This document shows positions 46,430 to 56,903 of a stretch of DNA of 64,000 nucleotides, one piece after another. Below the pieces are notes generated by a model. It was not told the DNA's origin, searched no databases, and saw only the letters and a list, made by a program, of their open reading frames with translations. Positions within the stretch are counted from its first letter, which is position 1. Each line of letters opens with the position of its first letter. Position numbers and translations under genes: made by a program. This stretch comes from Orcinus orca (taxonomy: Eukaryota; Chordata; Mammalia; Artiodactyla; Delphinidae): contig NC_064563.1 in NCBI RefSeq assembly GCF_937001465.1, forward strand, positions 92,661,784 to 92,725,783, in the 5' to 3' direction.

Positions 46430-46829
46430 AAAAGAAAAAAATTATCATGAAGAACCTAGGGGCAAGATAGGAATAAAGACACAAACCTATTAGAGAATGG
46501 ACTTGAGGATACGGGGAGGGGGAAGGGTAAGCTGGGACAAAGTGAGAGAGTGACATGGACATATATACACTACCAAAGGTAAAACAGATAGCTAGTGGGA
46601 AGCAGTCGCATAGCACAGGAGAGCAGCTCGGTGCTTTGAGACCACCTAGAGAGGTGGGATAGGGAGGGTGGGAGGGAGCGAGACGCAAGAGGGAAGATAT
46701 ATGGGGACATATGTATAACTGATTCACTTTGTTATAAAGCAGAAACTAACACACCATTGTAAAGTAATTTTACTCCAATAAAGATATTTTTTAAAAGTGC
46801 TTTATCCATCAGAAATCAAAAAAAAATCA

Positions 46830-47380
46830 TCATAAGGCAATGATGAAAGAAATTAAAGATGATACAAACAGATGGATAGATATACCATGTTCTTGGATTG
46901 GAAGTATCAACATTGTGAAAACAACTATACTTCCCAAAGCAATCTACGGATTCAATGCAATCCCTATCAAACTACCAATGTCATTTTTCACAGAACTAGC
47001 ACAAAAAATTTCACAATTTGTACGGAAACATAAAAGACCCTGAATAGCCAAAGCATTATTGAGAAAGAAAAATGGAACTAGAGGAATAAGGCTCCCGGAC
47101 TTCAGACTATACTACAAAGCTATAATAATCAAGACAGTATGGTACTGGCACAAAAACAGAAATATAGATCAAATGAACAGGATAGAAAGCCCAGAGATAA
47201 ACCCATGCACATATGATCACCTTATCTTTGATAAAGGAAGCAAGAATATACAGTGGAGAAATGACAGCCTCTTCAATAAGTGGTGCTGGGAAAACTGGAC
47301 AGCTATATATAAAAGAATGAAATTAGAACACTCCCTAACACCATACACAAAAATAAACTCAACGAAAAAGAAAAAAAACG
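46830..47380 (+). mobile_element. L1 ORF2 fragment truncated at both ends
   Basis: A ~530-bp copy of the ORF2 region between RT and C-terminus, beginning 'aatgatgaaagaaattaaag' and ending 'acacaaaaataaactcaa'. It then passes into an A-rich 'cgaaaaagaaaaaaaacg'. It parallels 44970-45490 of the neighbouring L1 but with scattered differences, so it is an independent copy. It ends a few bases after an internal AATAAA (about 47350), where intact L1s continue 'aatggattaaag'. No TSD found. Confidence 0.8.
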
Positions 47381-48352
47381 TTAGACTGAAACATTTCCAA
47401 TAGTTTTTGTACAGACTCTTAAATCGATAAATTTCATGATTTTTTAATTCAAAAAATGTGGGTGAGCTTCTTTTATTCGTCTTCTTTTCTCCCATCAGCT
47501 TATTTACTGTTCTACTTCATTTGTGAAAAGTGACCTATTACTCCAGAAAAAATGTGAGTTGTTTTTACTGACTGGTCTGCCTCTCCTCTGACCTCTATTC
47601 TTTTGGCCTAAGAGATAAAAAATGTATCAGGCTGGGTTTTTAGTTGCAAGCAAGAGAAACTGACCATGACAGATTAAATGGGAAGGAAAAGAATTTATTT
47701 AAAAGGCTATTGGGTAGCTCTCTGAGTCACCAGGAGATCTGGACCGTGTTGCTTATAACTGCGCATCTTGAAACACCACACCACAAATTAGGCTGCAAAA
47801 CTGGGCTTATGAAGACATGACTTCTGTCTCTGGAAGGACTAGAATACTGAATGTCCTCAATACTACTGTCACTGATATGCCAGGAGTACAATTTTGCTAA
47901 ACCGACTTCCTTTATAAGGGAATTATCCACTTTGCATATTTCTCGGTGTCACTAGGTCTACATTCAAAACCTGGTGTGTGTACATCCAGTTGAGAAAGCT
48001 TTATTTGCCTAAGCCCTAGTTTCAAATGAGGCTGAGAAACTATCTTAGTTTCTACAGTTTAAAATTGGCTCTGTCTCCCATTAAGACTCATTTCACATAG
48101 GAAGGGAATTCAAATGCTAAGCTGCTGAAAAGACTAAAAAATTTCCACAACAGACCAATAGTAAGCTGAAAGTAAGAAAAGAAAATAGATAGCAATTCAA
48201 GATGTTGTTTGGAGTGCTTTTGTCTGCAAGTAATAAAATATCTGACTAGGAGTAATTTAAACAATAAAGGGTGTTTTATCACATTATACAAAATCTGAAA
48301 GTAAGAATTTGCTTGTCTTAACTCAGTAGCTCAGCAATGTCAAAATTAAGTT
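47381..48352. other. Unique DNA with unnamed old repeat-like patches
   Basis: No gene seen. 47640-47740 ('ttagttgcaagcaagagaaa') and 48205-48290 ('tgcaagtaataaaatatctg', 'aacaataaagg') resemble old dispersed repeats with 'ttgcaagtaacagaaa' motifs. I could not assign a family. Confidence 0.4.
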
Positions 48353-48366
48353 AAAAATTATCTTGG
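48353..48366 (+). repeat. TSD of CHR-1 SINE, left copy
   Basis: aaaaattatcttgg, repeated at 48584-48597; perfect over 14 bp including the A-rich part. Confidence 0.9.
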
Positions 48367-48556
48367 GGGCTTCCCTGGTGGTGCAGTGGTTGAGAGTCTG
48401 CCTGCCGATGCAGGGGACATGGGTTCGTGGCCCAGTCCAGGAAGATCCCACATGCCACGAAGTGGCGAGGCCCGTGAGCCATGGCCACTGAGCCTGCGTG
48501 TCCGGAGCCTGTGCTCCGCAACGGGATAGGCCACAACAGTGAGAGGCCCATGTACC

Positions 48557-48583
<27 letters not shown>
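48367..48583 (+). mobile_element. CHR-1 type SINE
   Basis: Starts 'gggcttccctggtggtgcag'. It has an A-box-like 'tggtgcagtgg' and B-box-like 'ggttcgtggcc', continues through 'ccgatgcaggggacatgg' and 'gtgagccatggccactgagc' and ends 'catgtaccgc' plus a long A tail. Same family as 29386-29584 but with several CpG sites converted to TG or CA. Perfect 14-bp TSD. It is non-coding; mobilisation depended on L1 proteins. Confidence 0.95.
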
Positions 48584-48590
<7 letters not shown>

Positions 48591-48597
48591 ATCTTGG

Positions 48598-49504
48598 CCT
48601 TTCCCTCCTAAGTCCAATACAACATTGTTTTTTAGCTTCAAAGCAGAAAAAGGAAAGAAAGAAGAAAAGTACCAACAACAGACTTCGATGTATGTCTCAT
48701 AGGCAAGAATCATTGGACCAGTCCATAGAAAAACATAGCATTAAAGCCACAAGCTAGAGTAGTATTTTCCTGATATGTAAGGCAATGCGACCCTACACAG
48801 TTCCTTTAAAAAATCCCAATTAAAACTGATTTCTAAGAAATTTGTTCCTGTTTTGTTGACAAAAGTGTATGCTTCCCAACTGTGAGTGATCACTTTTTTG
48901 AGTTACAATCTTAACATTTTCAAGATTTTAACCATTAATTGTGTCTGGGCATATATGCAACAGAGAATATAAGTAAATGTACAATATGTTATAGAACTTA
49001 AAATGATAGATATTAAGGAGAGTCACCTGGTTTGTAACTACCTTCCATATTAAGAGATGCATCTGTAGAATTTATTGACAACCTCGTGTGTTGTTTTATT
49101 TTTCTCTCCAGTCACATATAGTTCATAGCCATTGCCAAGAACAATCCCATTTACCTTAATAATTACTGAAAGTGTTTATATTTACGTGACTTTCTAATGT
49201 TTTCTTTGGTTCTACAACTCTTTGAAAACTCACTTTAAGTGGTCTTGTTTGGTAACATCTAAAATGCCGTTTCTAAGGTCCCAGTGTCTTTCCCAATCAT
49301 TTGTATAATTGCCTCTACTGATGCCTAATTTAATACTGGCATTCTGGATACTCCCTTCTCCCATCTCTCTGCTACTCTTTATTTTAAATAGAAGACCAGA
49401 CATATGGTAATAAACATAAGGTTACATCACATGTCTCCAGATGAATGGGATATCAAAATTAAGTAGGCACAACAGTGAAAAGACTCCTGTAAAAACACTC
49501 AAGA
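48598..49504. other. Unique AT-rich DNA, no gene seen
   Basis: No recognised gene or repeat. Confidence 0.45.
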
Positions 49505-49690
49505 TACTCTGGGTTGGAGTCCAGGCTGTGCTTTTTATTATTCAGGTGACTTTAACATGTCACTCAATCTCTTGAGGACCAATTTCATCAAATGTACCTT
49601 ACTTCATATATTTTTGTTAAGAATCTTGTGAAGATTTTAGATACAGAATACTTTTAAGTCTATAAAATTGTTTTTAAAGAAAAAGTAATG
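49505..49690 (+). repeat. MIR SINE fragment
   Basis: 'gggttggagtccaggctgtg', 'gtcactcaatctcttgagga' and 'gaatcttgtgaagattttag' follow MIR order on the plus strand. Heavily diverged. Confidence 0.6.
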
Positions 49691-51220
49691 CATATTATGT
49701 ATTACTATTCCCAGTGTTCTTGAACCCTCCTAGAAAGTATCCAACAAATATTGTTTACCCCTACCTCCATGTTTCCTTCTCCACCTCTTCCTCACCTCAC
49801 ATCCCCTCTAACTGCCTCCATCTTGACTACAATGTTCTTACAAAACGAAGTGGATAGAAAATGTAAACAAAAGAAGTAGGTTTATGTTAGATTCTGCTCA
49901 GGGTAAACTATAGAGATCAACCTTATTCTAATTCTCTATGTCCTGACCCTGAGTAGTGAGTTCTGGTCTCTATATTAGCTGTCAAGGGCGGTTATTTATT
50001 TCACACTATGGAAGTCTCTGGCCCAGAAGGGTTGATTTCTCGAACCTGTCCAGTCTTATGAGACTCAGATACTGCTCTGTACCTTTGTTACCTACTCTAA
50101 ACCTGCCTAATGAGGTAACTCTGTGAAACATCAGGACTCTTGGTATTTGGCCTTAGCCTAGCCTATTAATTCATCCTGCTGTATCTCCTACTTCCTCCAG
50201 GAGGGGATGGTAAAATTTTTAAAGTGAGTTTTATGAGCAACCTATGGCCAGATTAAAACACTGCTTTCACGTATTTATGACTGATGTTCCAAGAAGTTGA
50301 AACTATTGGTGGGTAGGAAATCCCATGTGCTAGACCCTTGCCATGTACACCCACTTACTCATGGGAGACTGAGCTTGACAGTTAATCCAAAAGGGGCTCA
50401 AAACCTACAAGAAAGTATAAATTTTGCTTGTTTTCTCATTCAATTTTACTTGTTTACTCTCCTCCTTTAAGGCATCTTTTAAGAGGATTGCTTTCTTGAC
50501 TAGGGGACCCCTACTGACAATTTTAGTTCATCTTTGATTTTTAACATTACTTGATATATGCATGAAGCAAAGTGCCTAGTTTTATGTTTCCTATACCTCT
50601 GCACGTTTTTGCCTTCCAGTGTTCATACTTCGGTAAATTTGGATTCCACTGTTTTCCTAAATAAAGACTACTTTCCTTACAGAGACCACTGTTTCTCCAT
50701 GCAGTAAGTAGAAGAAAGCGTATTCCAGCTTCCACTCTTATTCACGAAGGACTCTGCCAGTGAAGGCCTTTGTGGTGCTGAGGTATCAAGGGATCTATTG
50801 TCCACCATCAAACATGAGAGCAGCACAGAATGTACATTCTCTAGCAAAAGTCGGAGGAGGCAAGGGGGCAGTGTGAGAGTGCCACATACTTTAAAGGAGT
50901 GTGGAAAATACAGAGGCTAAAAGTGACAGCACCCAACGCACACTTGCTCATGCAAGAAAAAGTAATTCATTAGCTCACATGTCTGGAAGGATGCTGGGGA
51001 CAGTGCATAGCATAAAAGAAAAGTTTAGAACCAGGGCCAGGAGATGGAAGCTGGAACTCAGAGGCTATTATCTCTTATGCCACTCAAATATTGCTTCCCT
51101 CTACTTGGCTTACTTTTCTAAAAAGACTCTTCCCTCTTATTCATCAGGGCAACTGGCTATCAGATGAGTTTGTCTTTAACCCTCTTCCCTACCTCCAAAC
51201 ATAAAAAAAATTCTCTCTCC
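49691..51220. other. Unique DNA, no gene seen
   Basis: No recognised gene or repeat; scattered short open frames only. Confidence 0.45.
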
Positions 51221-51228
51221 TGGCATTC

Positions 51229-51265
51229 ATTAAAAAAAAAAAAAAAAAAAAAAGAGAGAGAGAGG
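51229..51265 (+). repeat. Poly(A) plus (GA)n tract
   Basis: A24-type run followed by (GA)n. This looks like a retrotransposon tail but no element was recognised upstream. Confidence 0.8.
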
Positions 51266-51282
51266 GCTCTGATTCTACTTTT

Positions 51283-51511
51283 AGGGTTGCCAGATTTAGC
51301 CAACAAAAATACAGGACACCTAGTTAAAACTGAACTTCAGATAAACAATGAATATTACTTGAGTGTAAGCCTATATTGGTATGAATACGTCCCATTCAAT
51401 ACCTGACAAAATTTCTACAGATGTGAAAAAAAGGCATAACCTAGGCTCCTAGTCATTGTTTATCTAAAATTCACATTTAAGTGGGAATCCTGCATTTTAC
51501 CTGGCAACCCT
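51283..51511. mobile_element. Palindromic DNA-transposon relic (MITE-like)
   Basis: The ends are inverted repeats: 'agggttgcca' at 51283 and 'tggcaaccct' at 51511. The symmetry extends inwards for about 70 bp: left 'tacaggacacctagttaaaa' and 'cagataaacaatga' mirror right 'tcattgtttatct' and 'gggaatcctgcatttt'. This resembles the palindromic mammalian 'agggttgccagataaaatac' repeat, a non-autonomous DNA transposon. The left arm has an extra ~12 bp near 51295. No coding capacity. Confidence 0.75.
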
Positions 51512-54429
51512 GCATACTTGGGTCAAGCTCCCATCACAATCACTGCTGTCCAGGAATTAGGGTCACTATGCTTGGTCATACCCCCCCATACCATCCAGTC
51601 ACCATGAGGGTGAAGTCTGATACCAGAAGAGAGGCAATGGTGGAAACGTTGTCATGTGCAGCCCAAAATAACTATCCCACACCATAACAGAGATGAGTCA
51701 AGGTGGACGAAGTTGAGCCAAGGATACACAAGACAAATCTATTCACCATTTGCTTAGGGCTTAGCTTAAAAACAGAAGATGCTGATCAAATTTGGTTTTC
51801 ACTGTTGATGATCCACATTAGTATACATCACCACTGATTATAGGTCCAAACCACAGAAAACACTCTTCTGATTTTTTTTTAAGAAAACATGAATTCCTAT
51901 GTAATTGTACATTGATGCAAAAGACAAGTGGTAGGGGCGGACTAAATAACTATGGTTTAATATCGGGGGCATGGCCGGGATGGTAGGCAGTCTTATTTTA
52001 TGGTTTTCCTGGGATTCAAGAAGCTTCCTTGAGCTTCTCTCAGTGGTGATTATAAAATGATAAGCAACAAACATGTTGGGTCTGCTGTCAGGCAGGAGGA
52101 CATGAGTGCAGGCCCATCTGACTTTGGCAGCAGCACCCTTAATCATCTTGACAACATGTGGCTGTGTCATTTCTTAGGAACTAATTATTTCATTCCTTCA
52201 GAAAGAAAATGTCCCTAAGGACAGAGTTTTTGAAATACAACTTCTGAACCAAAGACCTCAACACAGTGCATCAAATTATGATGATTGGCTGCTGATAGGA
52301 TAGTTTTAAACTTTAAAATAAGGATAAACATTTTAAATACCTACCATCCTTTACAGAGATAACGTAAGTAGATATGGCTGTGGAATGACTACAAAATAGT
52401 CTCCTCATAACATTTCAATGGTTTGATGTAATTCCTCAGTGGAGGATCAGGCTTTAAGATCAATCTTTTATACAGACGGGGAATGGGAATGAAGTTTCCT
52501 ACCATCAATTTAAGTGGGAGCCACCACTTCCGTGGGTAAACAATGATTTGTCAAAGATAGTTTCACTCTGATAAACTGATCTGAACTGACAGAGAGAGTG
52601 ACAAATACTAATGAACAAGTGTGTGAAAGAGACACACAGACACAGAGAGGGACAGAGAGATACAGTGAGAGACTGACTTTACATCCTGAGTAGAAGGCAA
52701 CAAACTGCCTTCACTTTGAAAGGTCTGGACATCACGTAGAGGAACAGACAGGACAATGGCAACTGTACTCTTCTGGACCAGTTGTGTTTCTCTGATTTCT
52801 CCTTCCTCTTTTCCTTGCTGGCTTACTTCTTTTTCCTTTTACCCTCTAAATTTGAGCATTTCTCAGAATTCCTTCTCTGTACTCTCTCCCTCGGTAAATG
52901 TCCCTGAACAGAACCATCCCTCTTGTGGCATACAGTCCCTGCATGAGTTTGGTCAGGTTGTGCAGTGCACAACTCTCATGGCCCCCCTACGCTGTAGTCC
53001 ACATGCCCTGCAAACCTATCAGCTTTTACGTGGCAGCTTAATATGGATGATCCAAATCCAGCTCTACCCCTCTTTTTTCTTCTGTTCTCCACTCATGAAC
53101 CTCTAGCTGCTTATCCAACAATTCCTTTTAAACAGAAAATAAATGCCAATTTGATCTATGCTCTTAGAGTAGAAGGAACTAAGAGCAGAGGTCTTCCTCT
53201 AGCAGAAGAAAATAAAAATTACACGAAGCCATCCCCATTTGGTTGGTATTTTTGAACAATAAGTGGCCTACTATTACTACTTGCACACATTTCCCCTAAT
53301 ACTATAGACACGCAGTGCCAAAGGTGATTCTCAAAGGACTTGGTTATAACAACACCACACAGTCACAGCAGTAATGAAGGGCTGCTTAACAGGCAATTCT
53401 AAACACTAGATGACAGTGATACTATTTCAGCCTCACAGAATTTCCTGATTGCTGGGGCAACCTCTAGTGGTAAGTGCGGAGAAGAGGAAAATGTTCAGCT
53501 GAGGGCAGGGAGTGAGCACTAACAACAGATACAGCAGCTCACTAAGCAGGTTGCTTTTGAAGACGTGCTCCAGACACTGCCCAAAGATGCTAATGTGAGC
53601 TCAAAGAGCTAACAGAGCTAAATGATCTACCCATTCTATGAACGATCTTAATGCTCACCTATCTCGTAGGTCATATTCTTGTCCCCAGCCATGAGATCTG
53701 AGATCAATGTGGACTTAGCAACTGCCACCTTATAAACCCAAAACCTTGACCTCCTTCCCTTGTCAATTTCCTGACTACGTCTGCATTCGGGCACTCTAAA
53801 AGTACAAATGACACCCATTTCCAAATCTAGAGCTATGCACGTGAAGGCCCTCTCAGAAGCTTCAAGGGTGCCTTCACCTTCCTTCTCTGAGGGAGACCAA
53901 CCCAGTAGCTCCAAGGTTTTCCCTTTTAAGTGAGGCCCTCTGAGTACACCAGCTAATCTTCAATAGGATCTTGCCTTCAATGTCCTCAAAGTGGATTGTT
54001 TCTCTAAAACCTTTCTAATTAATGGCAGGAAAAACAAAATCTCCAATAACCTCTTTCAAAATTTTAAAGTAATCCTCATATCACCATGTCTCTTATTGCT
54101 CACAACTTTCCCATCATGCGCAAAATTAAGAAAACAAAATGATTACAAAGAATTTCTACCATATATGTACACCAGTCTTATCTCACTTTACTGCCCGTAG
54201 AATTACTGAAGTGGGCATTATTTCTCAAATTCATTCCAAACATTGTATAGTAAGTTATCCATTATATTCCCTCCACCTGGAATTCCATCCACCTCACCTG
54301 TCAAAAAGCTACTCTTCATTCAAAGGATGACAGTAACGCCACCTCTTTTTAGTCATCCCCAAACAATGGTAACCTCTCCATCTTTTAAATTCCACCAAGT
54401 ACAGTGCCAAGACTGGAGGCGTTGAAACT
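51512..54429. other. 2.9 kb without recognised gene
   Basis: No gene supported. A purine-rich GA/CA patch lies at about 52590-52670. Open frames of 88-116 codons at 51838-52170, 52756-53106 and 53648-53914 lack domains or codon signals that I can recognise. Confidence 0.4.
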
Positions 54430-54660
54430 CAACACAGGATTGTGTGAATCTCACTTTCACCACTCGCTTAGCTCTGTGTCCTAGAGAGATTTACTTAATA
54501 CCTTGATCCCCATTTTCTTCATTTTTAAAATGATCATTTTCTTAATTTATAAAATGTAAATAATATTTTTCTTTCAGGATAACTATAAGAATAATATAAC
54601 TCACATAGCAAAGAGTGAGGCAAATATGTGCTAAGTAGGTAGTAGCCATTGCTATCACTA
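54430..54660 (+). repeat. MIR SINE
   Basis: 'tctcactttcaccactcgct', 'ttacttaataccttgatccc', 'cattttcttcatttttaaaa' and 'caggataactataagaataa' follow the MIR order on the plus strand. The B-box side is also partly present. Confidence 0.65.
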
Positions 54661-55033
54661 TGAATTGTATCTTTTATAACTTTACCAGGTGGGTAACAAA
54701 AAACTGAATCCAAAAATATGGAAAACAAAGCAGGTCAGGTACAGGAGACCAAGGGCAAATCCTTAAGTAGTAATGGAAATCCAACACAGGTTGGCCTTGA
54801 ACTCATGCAAAATTCTAACCAATGTTTGAGTGCTGTTCTGACTGAATTATATTACATCCTGTTGCGTATGTGGTTGTTTCTGCCAGAAGAGTGCCTTAAC
54901 GATGTCAAGTTCCAATTTCTGAAGCACTGTAACCAATTATTTTATTATTTATTAACTAACTGATTATCACAGCTTTACTTCTACAACTATCTAAAAATTT
55001 CCTATGTTTATGACTCAGCTCCTCACTTTAAAA
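54661..55033. other. Unique DNA, no gene seen
   Basis: An 81-codon open frame (54718-54963) has no recognisable domain. Confidence 0.4.
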
Positions 55034-55044
55034 GCTTATTGGGG
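55034..55044 (+). repeat. TSD of full-length L1, left copy
   Basis: gcttattgggg, repeated at 60943-60953. Three A bases also match just upstream. Confidence 0.85.
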
Positions 55045-55945
55045 CCCTGAACCAAGATGGCAGAGTCGAAGGACGTGCTCTCACTACCTCTTGTGAGAAC
55101 CACAGAATCACAACTAGCTGCTGGACAATCAACAGGAAGACACTGGAACTCACCAAAAAAGATACTCCACATACAAAGACAAAGGAGAAGCCAAAATGAG
55201 ATGGTAGGCTGCGTGCAATCACAGTAAAATCAAATCCCATAACTGCTGGGTAGGTGACTCACAGACTGCAGAACACTTATATGACAGAAGTCCACCCACT
55301 GGAGTGAAGGTTCTGAGCCCCACGTCAGGCTTCCCAACCTGGGGGTCCGGCAACAGGAGGAGGAATTCCTACAGAATCAGACTTTGAAGGCTAGAGGGAT
55401 TTGACTGCAGGACTTTGACAGGACTGGGGGAAACAGAGACTCCACTCTTGGAGGGCACACATAGTAGTGTGTACATCGGGACCAGGGGAAGGAGCAGTGA
55501 CCCCAGGAAAGACTGAACCAGACCTACCTGCTAGTGTTGGAGGGTCTCCTGAAGAGGCAAGGAGTGGCTGTGGCTCACAATGGGGACAAGGACACTGGCA
55601 GCAGAAGTTCTGGAAAGTATTCCTTGGCGTGAGCCCACCCAGAGTCTGTCATTAGCCCCATCAAAGAGCCCAGGTAGTCTCCAGTGTTGCGCTGCCTCAG
55701 GCCAAAAAACCAACAGGGAGGAGACCCAGCCCCCCACCCATCAGCAGACAAGCAGATTAAACTTTTACTGAGCTCTGCACACCAGAGCAACACTCAGCTC
55801 TACCCACAACCAGTCCCTCCCATCAGGAAATTTGCACAAGCCTCTTAGATAGCCTCGTCCACCAGAGGGAAGACAGCAGAAGCAAGAAGAAGTACAATCC
55901 TGCAGCCTGTGGAACAAAAACCACATTCACAGAAAGACAGACAAG

Positions 55946-56845
55946 ATGAAAAGGCAGAGGGCTATGTACCAAATGAGGGACAAGATAAAACCCCAGAAAA
56001 ACAACTAAATGAAGTGGAGATAGGCAACCTTCCAGAAAAAGAATTCAGAATAATGATAGTGAAGATGATCCAGGACCTCGGAAAAAGAAAGGAGGAAAAG
56101 ATTGAGAAGATGCAAGAAATGTTTAACAAAGATCTAGAAGAATTAAAGAACAAACAGAGATGAACAATGCAATAATTGAAATGAAAACTACACTAGAAGG
56201 AATCAATAGCAGAATAACTGAGGCAGAAGAACGGATAAGTGACCTGGAAGACAGAATGGTGCAATTCACTGCTGAGGAACAGAATAAAGAAAAAAGAATG
56301 AAAAGAAATGAAGACAGCCTAAGAGACCTCTGGGACAACATTAAATGCAATAACATTCACATTATAGGGATCCCAGAAAGAGAAGAGAGAGAGAAAGGAC
56401 CACAGCAAAAATCTGAAGAGATTATAGTCAAAAACTTCCATAACATGGGAAAGCAAACAGCCACCCAAGTTAAGGAAGCACAGCCAGTCAATTACAGGAT
56501 AAACCCAAGGAAAAACACACCAAGACACATAGTAATCAAATTGGCAAAAATTAAAGACAAAGAAAAATTACTGAAAGCAGCAAGGAAAAAACAAAAAATA
56601 ACATACAAGGGAATTCCCACAAGGTTAACAGCTGATTTCTCAGCAGACACTCTACAAGCCAGAAGGGAGTGGCATGATATACTTAAAGTGATGAAAGGGA
56701 AGAAGCTACAACCAAGATTACTCTACCCAGCAAGGATCTCATTCAGATTCAATGGAGAAATCAAAAGTTTACAGACAAGCAAAAGCTAAGAGAATTCAGC
56801 ACCACCAAACCAGCTCTACAACAAATGCTAAAGGAACTTCTCTAA
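55946..56845 (+). pseudogene. L1 ORF1 with about three frameshifts
   Basis: ATG at 55946 gives MKRQRAMYQM. A one-base loss near 55977 moves the reading to the frame of GQDKTPEKQLNEVEIGNLPE (to 56163). A second slip near 56160 enters the long frame to 56789: ITEAEERISDLEDRM (coiled coil), LRDLWDNIKCNNIHIIGIPE (start of RRM), RKNTPRHIVIKLAKIK and ITYKGIP (C-terminal domain). A third slip near 56766 restores the usual end at 56845. Most of the ~300-residue L1 ORF1 protein is recognisable but not expressible as one chain. Confidence 0.92.
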
Positions 56846-56903
56846 ATGGGAAACACAAGAGAATAAAAGGACGTACAAAAACAAACCCAAAACAATTAAG
56901 AAA

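Larger units (their letters stand above)
41065..46797 (+). mobile_element. Near full-length LINE-1, plus strand
   Basis: A 5.7-kb L1 starting 'atagcctggagaaccttcaa' with the 'acatggcagaggagtaagac' signature. It holds a ~640-bp 5'UTR, ORF1 at 41708-42555, ORF2 at 42614-46429 and a 3'UTR ending 'ccaataaagatatttttt'. The first bases match the 5' end of the minus-strand L1 at 14538, so the 5' end is complete or nearly so, but a 425-bp 5'UTR block present there is missing here. The only flanking repeat is a 7-bp ttaaaag (41058-41064 and 46791-46797), which may be part of the L1 tail rather than a TSD. Both ORFs are broken. Confidence 0.92.

Noticed and set aside
41058..46797. 7-bp ttaaaag as a TSD of the L1 at 41065
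   Set aside because: Too short and A-rich, and the right copy overlaps what looks like the L1's own 3' end; kept only as a weak candidate.
48367..48583. tRNA gene from A-box and B-box-like motifs
   Set aside because: The motifs belong to a tRNA-derived SINE with an A tail and TSD; no cloverleaf with anticodon arm is maintained.
52756..53106. 116-codon open frame starting MATVLFW
   Set aside because: Has a hydrophobic start but no recognisable family and low-complexity Ser/Pro/Phe content; probably chance.
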